Source of the DNA: Opisthocomus hoazin | Lineage: Eukaryota; Chordata; Aves; Opisthocomiformes; Opisthocomidae | Direction: 5' to 3' | Assembly (NCBI RefSeq): GCF_030867145.1 | Contig: NC_134420.1 | Span: 9,940,823 to 10,004,822 of the forward strand | Length of the DNA stretch: 64,000 bases | Shown here: one piece after another, positions 48,548-60,030 of the stretch | Layout of the letters: each line of letters opens with the position of its first letter | How positions within the stretch are numbered: the stretch's first letter is position 1 | The notes under the pieces: model-generated | The model's database searches: none | What the model was told of the DNA's origin: nothing | Seen by the model: the letters and a program-made list of their open reading frames with translations, nothing else | Translations under genes and position numbers: made by a program

Positions 48548-49410
48548 TCATAGAATGGTTCAGGTTGGAAGGGACCTTACAGATCATGGAGTTCCAACCC
48601 CTCTGCCATGGGCAGGGACTCCTTCCACTAGACCAGGTTGCTCGAAGCGCCATCCAGCCTGGCCTGGAACACTGCCAGGGAGGGGGCAGCCACAGCTTCT
48701 TTGGGCAACCTGTGCCAGGGCCTCACCACCCTCACAGTAAAGAATTTCTTCCTTATATCTAGTCTAAACCTACCATCTTTTAGTTGAAAGCCATTACCCC
48801 TTGTCCTGTCACTACATACCCTTGTAAAAAGTCCCTCCAGCTTTCTTGTAGGCTCCCTTCAGATATTGGAAGGCTGCTATAAGGTCTCCCGGGAGCCTTC
48901 TTTTTTGCAGGCTGAACAGCCCCAGCGCTCTCAGCCTTTCCTCATAGGAGAGGTGTTCCATCCCTCTGACTGTTTTTGTGGCCTCCACTGGACCCGCTCC
49001 AACAGGTCCATGTCTTTTTGTGTGCTGAGGGCTCTGGAGCTGGATGCAGGACTCCAGGTGGGGTCTCGCCAGAGCAGAGTAGAGGGGCAGAATCCCCTCC
49101 CTCGACCTGCTGGCCACGCTTCTCTTGATGCAGCCCAGGATGTGGTTGGCCTTCTGGGCTGCGATTGCGCACTGTTAGGTCATACTGAGCTTCTCATCCA
49201 CCAGTACCCCAAGTCCTTCTCCTCAGGGCTGCTCTCAATCCATTCTCCGCCCAGCCTGTATTTTTGCTTGGGATTGCCCTGACCCAGGTGCAGGGCCTTG
49301 CACTTTGCCGTGTTGAACTTGATGAGGTTCGCACAGGCCCACCTCTCCAGCCTGTCCAGGTCCCTCTGGATGGCACCCCTTCCCTCCAGTGTGTCTCTGC
49401 ATTGTTGGAC
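48548..49410 (-). mobile_element. CR1 LINE, 5'-truncated, antisense to HIPK3
   Basis: The 3' end is at left (TCATAGAATGG, GGTTGGAAGGGACCTTACAG). Minus-strand frames 48812-49117 and 49194-49412 carry CR1 ORF2 C-terminal text ([35 protein letters not shown]). It lacks the octamer repeats of the 7034 and 44331 copies, has more frame disruptions and shows a different 3' end, so it belongs to another, older subfamily. The right boundary is approximate. Confidence 0.93.
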
Positions 49411-51830
49411 ACTGAATATGCTGAAAGGTGTAGTGGGTTGTTCTGCTCTATACTGTCCAGGGCTGGGAAGACATGTTCTAAGGAGGTGACGTGTGTAGTC
49501 TGGTGAGTGCTAAAATGAGGGAAAGGTTTTGTTTACTGAAGATGCAGCTTTGTGTTGCGCTGAATCCAGTCACACAGGTTTTTGAGTGAATTAGTTTTTT
49601 GTTCGGTTACTGAACTGATGCAACTTATTCTGCAGACACAACTGCTAGATCCAACAACAGTATAGTAATGAAGCACGTGGATAGTTTTTTCATTTTTTTA
49701 GGGTGACTTGATGTAGAAGATAATCCCAGACAAATTTCCGCCATTTCCGAGACTTTGGAGATGTTAATATAAAAAGTTGCCAGAGTTAGATAGATGGACT
49801 AACCCAGGTGTATTTCCCTGGTCCTGTTTTTAAGCATTTGTCATTTCTGACTGTAAAACAAGAGAATAGCTAGAAGCATTTCAAGAATTTCCATTCAAAT
49901 GGTTAAATTTTAGTAAAGATTTAGGTAACAAGATGTGCCTTATACTGGGAGGCCTCAGGTGATCTTACTGGTTGCTAGTTAAAATTGTCAGTAATGCTTA
50001 TGATATTCTTTAATATCAAAATGTTCAAAACTACAGACAGATTTTTTATAAAGACCGGCTTGATTTTACAGTGTTTTTTTTAATTGCAAGGAACTGACAT
50101 GTAATTCAATTCACCTCTGTAATTCAACTGTATGTCAATAGCAGAGCAGTGCATCAGATTCTGGTTTCATTAGCTTTTGATTTGGAGTAAGTCATATAAT
50201 TAGTAACTTGAATCAAAAGTTAAGAATATAGAAATATAATGAATTGTCACAGTATCACTCTTTGTTACTTAAAAAAACTACTCGGAATTAACCAGCTCTG
50301 TTGACCAAGACTTCAGGCTTTTTTGCTGGCCCTCATAGTGTCAAAGTACTTTTCACAAAACATTAAATTTTATAAATACTTTTACTTACATTTTCTTAAT
50401 TTAATCACCATGCTATAAGGACCTGTTACATTCGCTATAAAATCACCAAAGGACTTGGCCATATGTTTAGGGGTCAGTCAATTCACTGCTGTTACTTGCT
50501 TGGTTTAAGTTAAGCATGTATTCCACCAATTTGTAACATAGACTGGAGTTTTCATGTTTTTCTAATTTATAGAAATTCCTGATTCTCATGCCTGTCCTTT
50601 CTAACCAGGAACTTTATTCGCATCTACACTTACTTACTCACCACCCCGTATCATTCTTTTTACCTTCATCAAGTGAATGATGTCTCTTGCTATCTTTATA
50701 ATCCATACCTGGCACTGTCCTGGACTAGTTAAATTTCTTTTGTTGTTGTTAGTGATGTGTATGTGATGTACCTTTTGCTTGTGTAATAAGTAATACATAA
50801 ATGAGATTAATATATTTTCTGGCAATATACCTAATTGAAAATTAGTTTCCTTTCCCAGGTTGTTTACTGCTTGCTGCCTAAAAGGTATTTGGTTCTGGTT
50901 CCACTGCTTGACCTGTGGTCTTGCTTCTGGCAGCTGGCACTTACCATCATCTTAGCCTTTTCTCCTTCTGATACAAGCATGGAGCTTCAATAAATGTTAG
51001 CAAAGGCTGTTATTATGAGTTGGTTTCTCCACCTCTTTCCCCTTCCAGCTGCTAGATAAAAGTGGTTGAATAAATGAGCTTGCACCACTTGACCAGCATG
51101 GATTTCACAGACCACAAATGCCAAAATAGCCACCATGTAAACAGAGGGTTGCATTTGTCTCCTTAATCTAAATCTATGAAAAAGAATCTATCGGTCATGC
51201 CCAGGCAGTGCTCTCTGGGGGAGCTTCAGAGACCTGATTTTTCAGTAGATCAGGTCTAGCGTAGCTGCTGGTAGTTGATATGCGGATGAGAGGAGCTGCC
51301 TGCTGCTGTGCAGATTGCTTCCTCTGCTCGCTCCATCCCATTCTGACTCTCACGGGCCCTGGGGATGGCTTTTCACAGACTCTGGGATGTGGCTGATTTC
51401 TAGAAGGAAATTAAATCAGTATGCTCTCATTTGCTAGCACAGTAACCATCAGGAGGCCTTTATGTTTTGATTCAGGAAGAAATGAAATAATCTTCTTCAA
51501 CCCTCTGTTTGACCTAAAAATCTGAATTTCGATGGTTTACAAGTACAAGAATATTTGAAAAATAAATTACAAAGTGTGTGCAAGTTGGGTTACACATCAA
51601 AGTATTTATGTAGTAGTTATCTTCTTTATCTGAGCCTTGGAATTTATGTATAGAATGAGTTTGAATATTGAACTGCCATCTGAATGTCTGTGCTTGTATA
51701 ATTAAAATGTAACATTTTTGTCCACCTTTGAGTAGTTTCACTTCCATAAATTTTATGTGATAATTTAGTAAAATGGGTCTATACTATGAAAATGCATTTG
51801 TTTCAGTGCAATACTTTTGTTTTTTGATAG
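49411..51830. other. HIPK3 intron after CR1, nothing recognised
   Basis: AT-rich 2.4 kb with a slightly GC-richer part near 51200-51370. No exon or repeat family assigned. Confidence 0.5.
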
Positions 51831-52066
51831 TATGTCAGATGACGAACAGGAAAGTGGATGTGATACAGTGGATGGTTCCCCAGCTTCAGACTCTTCAGGA
51901 CATGACAGCCCATTTGTGGAAAATGGCTTTGTAGCTAGTACCAATAAAAATAAGGAAGCAAGAGCATCGGGTAATCCTGAAACCAAATCAGCTGTTTGCA
52001 CGGTAGTGGTACCACCAATGAGACTTGAAAACAGATTCCATCTTGATGAGCAGATGGTGAATACAG
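51831..52066 (+). CDS. HIPK3: HIPK3 exon: acidic/serine-rich region
   Basis: Fragment residues 549 (split Ser) to 627 plus one base. Acceptor TTTTTTGATAG, donor G|gtaagt. It begins MSDDEQESGCDTVDGSP and SDSSGHDSPF, conserved HIPK3 text. The middle (NKNKEARASGNPETK) looks variable, and VCTVVVPPMRLEN is again conserved-looking. It follows the longest intron between exons in this half of the gene (4.6 kb), which holds a CR1. Confidence 0.94.
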
Positions 52067-52330
52067 GTAAGTTAGTTCAGGTGTTTACTAGTAGATAAGA
52101 ATAGAAATTTAAATACTTGTTTGATAGCCATACACATGAAGATTTTGACCTACTCATATATCTGCTGATATGTAATAAACACTTCTGAATTGCGTTGGAT
52201 TTTGACTTTAATTAGTGTATTGTTTTATTATTTCTCCCTGTATGCTGAAGCAAATGAAACTTTGTTTAACTTTTGTTAGAAGAGAATAGGGACAACAAAA
52301 TGATAACATTGTTCATTTGTGTCTTGGAAG

Positions 52331-52458
52331 ATGCTACGTGCCAGCCACTGAAAAAGAGTCGGTCTGTCCTGGGAAGAATAAACCAGTCTTCTATGGTAGG
52401 AAACCGTCAGCAAAAACTGACATCATCATTCCATCAGCAACATGTAAACTTCAGTCAG
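52331..52458 (+). CDS. HIPK3: HIPK3 exon: QQKLTSSFHQQHVNFSQ region
   Basis: Fragment residues 628 (split Asp) to 670. The only acceptor that keeps the frame is the AAG at 52328-52330, preceded by a mixed GT-rich rather than clean pyrimidine tract, so it looks weak. Donor CAG|gtatgt. Ends in a Gln/His/Phe-rich stretch typical of HIPK C-termini. The intron before it is only 264 bases. Confidence 0.9.
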
Positions 52459-53589
52459 GTATGTGTACTTACTCACATCTAAGAAACATTATTTTCTGTC
52501 TTGAGGTTCCAAACATGCTGAAAGCTCACAATTTCAATTGCTGTCAATGGCAACTGCAGGTTTTCAACAGCTTGATTGCAGAAGTGTTCAAATCTTGAAA
52601 AACGGATTTCAACGTACTGGACAAGTCATAAGTATCTTTCACTTTTGGTCATTTTCTTAAAGCAGCATTTTAAAAAATGATTGAAAAGCCAGAGTGGGAA
52701 AATTATCAATGCCTGCACAAAATCAAAGCACGAGACAAAACGAAAAATGTGTTGGCGTATTTTTTTTTTTTCCTACATCCAAATGCTAAATGTACATAGT
52801 GTGCAGTTAAACACTGTGGCTGTGTTTCAGTCTTGTTCTGTTCGTAGTGTGCATGAAAATGCTTGTAGTTTGAGTATCCAGAGATGAGACAGAGCTTAGC
52901 AAACCCAGCTCTTCCTTACCTTGGCTGCCAGGTGGTGAAGCTGGGGGGAAAGAGGTTGTGATTGTAGTTCAATCCCGTGTTGGAAGATACCCAAAGTTCA
53001 TGTAAAAGCTACTTTTATCGTTACCCAACACCATAGTAAACGTGTCGATTGTGGCTGAGAGCTGAAGTTGACACACGACATCGAGTTTAAGCTCTTTTTA
53101 ATTGATTAATTTTGAGTTGTAGCTGCATTGAGCTTTTGGTTAGATACCTGGAGGTACATTTAATATAAGAGCAGTACCTGTTTGTGTAGGTCCTGCAGAG
53201 TAACTGTGAATATTGAATTCCAAGTTAAATACTAAATGCAAACGTGCTATGTGTAGATAAGAGGATTTACCAATAAGGACTTGAATAGTTTAGATGGAAA
53301 GAAACATTTAGGTGGGTGACACTGTCTCCCCTTCTGCATGATTATGCAGAAGGATTGGTTTAATTAGTTCTAAGCAAACGTTAATATGATCAGCATAGTA
53401 TTAATTTTTAATCTCTTCAATGACTGCAGCTCCTCAGCCTCTTGGCAGAAAGTGTAGAACATTATTTTCATTACAAAAATTTATGCTGATCCTTCCTTCT
53501 TTGGTAGATCCCCTATGTAGTTTGAAGTCTGCATCATTTAATGGGAGTAATTGATTTCCAGTCTTTCTCTGTATAACTGTTAATGATTG
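52459..53589. other. HIPK3 last intron, first part, nothing recognised
   Basis: AT-rich. No repeat family or exon seen. Confidence 0.5.
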
Positions 53590-54060
53590 CCACATCTTCC
53601 TGTGATCATAGCCCTAGACTTCTGTTTGCCTAGTTGTCTCAGATATTTTCAATCCGTTTATTATTTTTTCTGCTCTCCTCTAAAATTTCTCTCCTATTTG
53701 TCCTCTTTGTGCCTCATTATGGTGCCCAAACTGAATGCAGCACTTCCAATTGATGCCAAGCCAGTGCTGAGTAGAGTGGAATAAGCACCTTGCTCATGTG
53801 ATACATGGTATTTCTGTTAAAACAGCCCAGCATGGCATTTTTTTTTTCTTTTGCAAGAGCATTAAAATAACTTGTGTTCTGTTGACCATCTCTTATTGTC
53901 AGATTTCCTGTCTGTGCTACTTTCTAAATAGCTAATACATTTTTTTTGTTTAAGCATTTAATTATTCCTGTCTCTATATTTCTCTTGATTTTAAGTTGAC
54001 TAGTTTTAGTGCATTATTCCATTTTTCAAATTCTCTTTATACTTGGAAATGTTAAGGCCT
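53590..54060 (-). mobile_element. Ancient CR1/L3-like LINE remnant beside the last exon
   Basis: The + strand carries a diverged reverse complement of an old CR1-type ORF2: GTGCCCAAACTGAATGCAGC, GCTGAGTAGAGTGGAATAA, AACAGCCCAGCATGGCATTT, then the expected downstream order of a TTTGCAAGAGCAT-like block and a diverged coding stretch to about 54050. It runs up to the polypyrimidine region of the last HIPK3 exon. Confidence 0.7.
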
Positions 54061-54082
54061 GCCCATTTCTCTGTGTGGACAG

Positions 54083-54559
54083 GTTCAGCACTATGGATCG
54101 GGGCTGCAGGAGTGGAACGGAAACTATGCTCATCGGAGGCAGCAGGCTTACATCCCAGCCAGTGTTGCCGGTCTTGCTTTCTCCCTTCCACAAGGAAGTC
54201 CAAATCCCACTGCCGTGCACGCACATCTCCCTGGAAGTACCCACCTCGGAGGACAGCCTGCTATTCTTCCGTACCCCTCGTCGGCACCCCTTAGTACTGC
54301 TGCACCTGTTGCCCACCTTCTTGCCTCGCCGTGTACCTCAAGACCCTTGTTACAACATCCGACGTACAATATATCTCATCCCAGTGGCATAGTACACCAA
54401 GTTCCAGTTGGCATAAATCCCCGTCTCTTGCCTTCCCCAACCATTCATCAGACTCAGTACAAACCAGTTTTCCCACCACATTCGTACATTGCAGCATCAC
54501 CTGCTTACACAGGATTTCCATTGAGTCCAACAAAACTCAGCCAGTATCCATTTATGTGA
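54083..54559 (+). CDS. HIPK3: HIPK3 last coding exon: His/Tyr-rich C-terminus
   Basis: Fragment residues 671-828 and the TGA stop at 54557-54559. Acceptor TGTGTGGACAG. It encodes GSGLQEWNGNY, HAHLPGSTHLGGQP, APVAHLLASPCTSRP, HPTYNISHPSGIVHQVPVG and a C-terminus KLSQYPFM, all close to remembered HIPK3. This region matches the YH (tyrosine/histidine-rich) part of HIPKs, reported as autoinhibitory in relatives. An early stretch (ASVAGLAFSLPQGSP) differs from the mammalian text I recall, but the frame stays intact. Confidence 0.96.
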   Translation, partial: VQHYGSGLQEWNGNYAHRRQQAYIPASVAGLAFSLPQGSPNPTAVHAHLPGSTHLGGQPAILPYPSSAPLSTAAPVAHLLASPCTSRPLLQHPTYNISHPSGIVHQVPVGINPRLLPSPTIHQTQYKPVFPPHSYIAASPAYTGFPLSPTKLSQYPFM

Positions 54560-55497
54560 GAACTCAAGTGTACAGTATGTTGAGGAAGCTCAATGATACG
54601 GAAGTTTGATTTAAGAAGCAGCATGGTATTTATTAAATATTAGCCATGGCACAACAGGAAAATTATTTTTTTGAATCATGTAGACTTGGGTGCAATTTAA
54701 ACAACCTTGAGCTTTAAAAAAACTCACTTTTAATGTGTTTTGCACATTTGGTATAACTTGTCTTTGGTCATGTTTTCTTCTTATATAGTAACTTTAGGCA
54801 GGTGACTTATGGGAGCAGAAATCTGGTTTTGCTCCTGCTATTTTTTATAAAATTGCCTTCTAACTAGTGCAAGACACGTCTACATTTGGGAAGCCATTCA
54901 GTGTACAGAACTAGAGCAACAGATGCACATATGTCAGCAGTACGGTGTAGAAGTAACTTGTTTGTATGGCGTATCTTGGTGTTTAAATGTTGAGTCACTT
55001 ATCTAAAAGTTGAGCTGTTGTTCTTCACATTGCATGTGTCTTTTGCATGGGCAAAAAAGCCTAAACATTGCTCTTAAATGTTGTTGTCCTAATAATATCA
55101 GCTGCATTGTAAACTGTTCCCACACATAGTGCCTTAAATATTTGAGGTTGTTAATGTTATTACTTATATATAAATGTTGAGGACTGCAGCACTTAAAAAT
55201 TTGAATCTGCTGATTTTTTGATAGCGTAATGCTCAGTTTGGGTTTCGTGTGGTATGATTTTAGTATTGGGTGTGTTTTCCTTATCGAAAAGGCAGCATGT
55301 TTTGCTGTAGCTGAATTTTGCTGTCTTTTTTTCCCCCCAGAATGATCTAGCTTCAAGACAAGACTGTAGTAGTGCTTAAGAAAAGTTGATTCAGTAGCTA
55401 TTGAGTAGTGACACACAACACAGTATTTCGTACTGGTAAATGGAACTGCAATACAACCTAAGTAGTTTATTTTTGAAGTGTTTGTCTAATTGGATTT

Positions 55498-55503
55498 AAT
55501 AAA
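55498..55503 (+). promoter_or_regulatory. HIPK3: Candidate proximal poly(A) signal AATAAA
   Basis: First AATAAA after the HIPK3 stop, about 940 bases into the UTR. Use of this site would give a short-UTR mRNA. Confidence 0.4.
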
Positions 55504-57396
55504 ATGTTTAGAGGTGCGGTAGGCATGACTGACTAGCTAATGAAAGAAAAAGCCAAGTGCTCGTTGATCCATGGTGTGGTTTCATCTTAGCTTGAGCAAA
55601 CCATGCAGTATTTAATAACTAGTAGCAGAATATTTACTATTGAAGCTTGAAAAGATGTGAGTTCTTTGTGTGCAATCTTTCATTTATGCATGGGAGAGAT
55701 TTTAGTCTTTTTACTTTATAGTATTTGTTTTAGCCTGTTGCGGGTGTTTGCTTATTTAATACATTCCGTCAGGGACGTAAATTACATGCTTTTTGCATAT
55801 TTTTTTTTTTTTCTATAGGAAGTGTGTCTTTTTGTTTTTTGTTTTGTTCAAATGAAGTTGCTTTTGCAGCACCAAAGACTTAATCATCCATTTCCTATAA
55901 CAGGTAGCTACTTTTTCATAGACCTCAAGTATACTGTAGTGTAGAGATGGGATTTACGGAAGGTATTAAGCTGAGGCTGTGTTTTAGCTTATGGGCAAGT
56001 AATAAATTGTATCATTTATCTTGAATGTATCATAGATAAGCTGCTATATAATGATTGCCACTTCAGATAGCTGTGAAATTAGGTGATTAACTAGTTCTTT
56101 CTTAGCCTTCTGATTTCTGTACGAGTCTAATTACATGAAATAGAAGCCGGGTTTTGGGTTGGTTTGTTTTGGGGTTTTTTTGGTTGTTTTTGGTTTTTGT
56201 TTTTTTTTTTTTTTTTTTTAGTTTTGTTTTCATGTTTGAAGTGTCATAACTACTATACTGTAAATGGTGGAAGATGATTGCGTATGTTTTTTTGGGGTGT
56301 GTTATTTGCATCAGTATTTTATCTCCATTAACTTTGAGCTCATCACTGCATATAAGTGGATGTATTGATGTAACTTAATTTTTTTATGTTTTCATATTGG
56401 CATTGTGTAGACACTTAAGAAGCTGCATCTTGCAGGCTTGACTTAACTTTTTTTTAAAACAAAATCTGGAATACAATCCTTGCAATGTTGACTGGAATAA
56501 GAGTGCAAAGCATTTTGAAAATAACTCTGTCAGTAAGCTAATAACTGGTAATTTTTTTCTTTACTCCACTAACACAAGCAGTGTTTTATTTAATGAATGT
56601 CTGAATGAGATAAATGTGCCTACATTTGATTTATTTTTAAGTAATAACTAAAATACAACAGTATTAGATGATAAAAAAATAATAAAAATACCAGCAGTAC
56701 ATTTTTAATCACACTGAAAATTAAGAAACCTAACTTTTCCCAAAAGTTTCAGTGTTTTTAGTAACCAACTCTATGCATTTTGTACAAGTGTGTGTATATA
56801 AAATATACATTAGAAACTAGGAGTATCCTGATGAATTTGAGATCTTATCAACACATACATAAAACCTAAGATAGGGAGTCAAGAAAATGCTCGAATTGGA
56901 TATCCACCTTACCACTTCAAACTCGTGCTGTAGGTCCAGCAGATGGTTTTCTGTTCACTCCCTTGTGTTGGGAAGCAACGTCGTTTTGGTGCTTACTCCA
57001 TTGCAGGCGATGGACACACCAAGAATCACCAGTGCAAATGGAGTAAATCAGTTTTGTATTATGATAACAAAAAAATACTGCATTTTTTTTTTTCTGGGGC
57101 CATGGGGATCTTCATTGGTCTGTTGTATTTACTGTACTTTCTTTTTACTGTGCTTAAGGTTTTAAGCTAACGTTCTTGTTAAATTGACACAGTTATCTGT
57201 ATATCACAACATTGTCCTCCCATATGCAGGAGAAAGTTGCTGTAAACACGCCCCAAATTGATCTGCTGCTCTTTCTATGTATCGCAATTTTAGAATTGTC
57301 TGCATTTCAAAGAATGAAATATTTGAGATCCTGCCACAGCTCAAATTCAGTACAGCGGGTGACTTTTCCCCCTTCTTGCAATACGCTCGGAGAGAA

Positions 57397-57422
57397 CGGA
57401 CTCTTGTGACTGCAAGAGTCCG
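57397..57422 (+). repeat. Perfect 10-bp stem-loop in HIPK3 3'UTR
   Basis: CGGACTCTTG pairs with CAAGAGTCCG around a 6-base loop TGACTG. It is GC-richer than the surrounding UTR and lies 112 bases before the AATAAA at 57534. Confidence 0.7.
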
Positions 57423-57533
57423 GGGCCCATCTGCAGAAAAAAAAAAAAAGCTTTCAGGGCGAGGGCCTTTTCTGTGAAAAAAGTCATCCTCTGAGAAGCA
57501 TTTTTACATGTTACCGTTTTAATGCCTTTTTTA

Positions 57534-57539
57534 AATAAA
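57534..57539 (+). promoter_or_regulatory. HIPK3: Candidate distal poly(A) signal AATAAA
   Basis: Canonical hexamer about 3 kb into the UTR, in TTTTTTAAATAAAACAC. Confidence 0.4.
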
Positions 57540-58107
57540 ACACTGCATGACTACAGAATTGCATATCTGCATATTACTTTAATTTGCAAGATTTTATATG
57601 AACTTATTCTGTTCAGTTTTTAACTTCAGGGTGTTTTATTGGTCAAATATGCTACTGTATTAACTTTTTTTGGTTTTAATTTTTAAATTTTCTGTTTTTA
57701 CTGCTAATTAACTTGGTTTGTGTTAAGTAAAAGTTAAATCACACTGCAAGCTGTAGGAAGACTTGTTCTAGAAATACCCAGTGATAGAGACTTGATTAAT
57801 GAGTTTGAACTGTTACTGTTTAACAATTTGTAGACTTGTGGCTTTTTTTTTGCTTTGGGTTTCTCTGCTACACTAGTTCGCCATGTAGCAATTGCACTGT
57901 GCAATATTACAATATGAGGACTGGGAAAATTTTTTATGGATGTAATGTCTCTTACAGTTTGCGATTAGTATTTCTTTCTAGTTCTCAGTGATTTAAATGT
58001 GACCAAGCCTTCTGTACTTTGTCACAAAAAGCGGGTTTTCCAGGTGACTATTTTGGTGAGTGTCAAAATAAGAATTTATGGTGTATTACTGTCGAGATTC
58101 ACTTTGA

Positions 58108-58113
58108 ATTAAA
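58108..58113 (+). promoter_or_regulatory. HIPK3: Candidate terminal poly(A) signal ATTAAA
   Basis: ATTAAA followed within 25-60 bases by GT- and T-rich sequence (TTTTGGTGGCTTTCATTTTTTG), the usual layout of a cleavage site. The resulting 3'UTR length fits mammalian HIPK3 transcripts. Confidence 0.5.
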
Positions 58114-58140
58114 ATATATATTGCAGCAGATGACTTTTGG

Positions 58141-60000
58141 TGGCTTTCATTTTTTGCTGTGTTATGTCAAGGCTGGATTAAGGTAAAGGTAATGAAAATT
58201 CACAAGGAGGGCTCTTTAAATTCTGATACAATCATATGACTAAGCTTCTCTTCTTTCTGAAATTTTGAATTTTACTAACTTTCAAGGTTTGCATAGGAGG
58301 ATCTTGAGAATTCTGCCTTTTGCGTAGCCGAACCTTGAAGGTGATTTGTTCTGGATGTCCCACTTTCAGAACCTTAGGAAGAGGTTATCTGGCCCAGATT
58401 CCAGCAGATGCATTGCTGCTGCTGCAGTTGGTATCAAGCCTGTGGCGACTGCCTCTTGGCCAGCAGGCAGGTGGTCTGGCTGCCGCGCGTGGCCTTGCGC
58501 GGTCGGCAGCTCCAGATGGCCAGCCCCGTATGGACCGGGCTCGTCTGCTGCTGCGGTTGCCAGCCAAATGTGCTCATTCTGCCATGGGGTTGCAGCGCGT
58601 GCTGAAGTCTGGTGGCTTGGAAGCTGCCACGAAGGAGGCTGTTGGATATGTGTATTTATGAAGTAGCGTGGTTTCTGTGCTTAACCTCGCATTTAAGGTG
58701 CTGTCGTAAAAGAAACGTAAAAGACTGAAGCAACAGTGCAATGTATTTTTGATACTAAAATATTTCAGAATTGACAGCAAGCTTCACTTCGCTAAATGTG
58801 AGGTGCCGTTGTTACTGAGCCTGCACAACTGCCCGCTCTTCTGCAGGTTGGTCATGCTGTCTGCAACGCTTCTCCTGCTCCTTAGGCTACATGAAACCGC
58901 AGCGCTGTCCGAATTCTGCAGATACCTCGGTTGCTGCGAAAGCTGCCTCCCGTTCATTGTTTATGGATAGACTCACGTGTTTTAGATGTGCGTTGGTGTT
59001 GGTATCTATAGCCCACATTTCCCGTGGAAAACAGGGCCAGTGCCTTGGTGTACTTTACACTCTCGACTTTGGCAACATCTAATGAACAAGGAAGGCAACT
59101 TGAGCCTTTGGGAAGGAATGTGCTGTTGTGAAGTCCTTTCTGGTTCTGCTTTTTATTAGTAATAATGTCCAACTGTCCCCTGTGTTCTTTGCCGACCTGT
59201 GGAAGGGTAGCACTAGGACAGAGTAAGTAATCTTCCTCTCAGCTGCGTTTAGGATGACTAATACTGGTTTAAAATCTGGCGAGTATTTTTCCTGTCACTA
59301 AATGCAAAGGACAAATCTGTAGTGCAGTTGTGATGGCAGATTCATCCAAGGAAAAGCCTTCAGAGTCAACGGGGCTGTCACATGCTACCGATCTGTAGTG
59401 GGACAGACTGGTTCAGGATGATGCTATGTTTTCCTCAATGAATTAGCCTAGGTTTTCAGCTGGAGAGAGGATCAGTCTCTGGGAGGCAACAGAGAAGCTA
59501 CTGTTGGTATCACTCGCAGAGTAGCACAGTCCTGATGATCGTGGTAGGTTCACATTAATCACCACAACTCACGTGTACGGTGACTTAGCTCCAGTAATGA
59601 ACGGAGGTAGTGTGAGTCCAAGTTTTGGAAGGGTTGTGAAACACTCCTGCTCCCCGCTCCAAGAGCTGTGCCCTCCTTACCAGCCTGTAGTGTATACGGC
59701 TCGTGGGGTGCCGAGCTCTGGGGAAGTGCTGTAGCCCCTCCTGCCTCGCCTCCCACGCTGAATGACACGTGACCAAAACGGTCAATCTGACACCAGTGGG
59801 ATCCTGCTGTGCGGGAAAGCTTAGTAAATCGTAGATAAAGTTTGGTGGTGATTGCTGTTAATTATATAACCTCCCACCTTTCACCCGTAAGAAGGTGCAT
59901 GTTCTCTCTCAGGAGAGCTGGGTACGTGCTCTAAGCAGATTGAGGTAATTCTACCTGCCACTGTCTTGGGGAAAAGCACCATTCTTTCTTAGAATGATGA
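58141..60000. other. Intergenic, HIPK3 to next gene, first part
   Basis: A GC-rich patch lies at about 58390-58640 (GCCGCGCGTGGCCTTGCGCGG), with open frames on both strands but no recognisable protein. Otherwise no repeat or gene recognised. Confidence 0.5.
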
Positions 60001-60030
60001 AGCTTCATGTTGAGAGGATGAAATACATAT

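Larger units (their letters stand above)
54560..58140 (+). other. HIPK3: HIPK3 3' untranslated region
   Basis: AT-rich sequence with no open frame continuing the protein. A UTR of about 3.5 kb agrees with the long HIPK3 mRNAs known in mammals. It holds candidate poly(A) hexamers at 55498, 56001, 56681 and 57534 (AATAAA) and 58108 (ATTAAA), a GT/poly-T tract near 56146-56220, and a perfect 10-bp stem-loop at 57397-57422. The end is inferred from the last hexamer and following GT-rich sequence. Confidence 0.75.
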
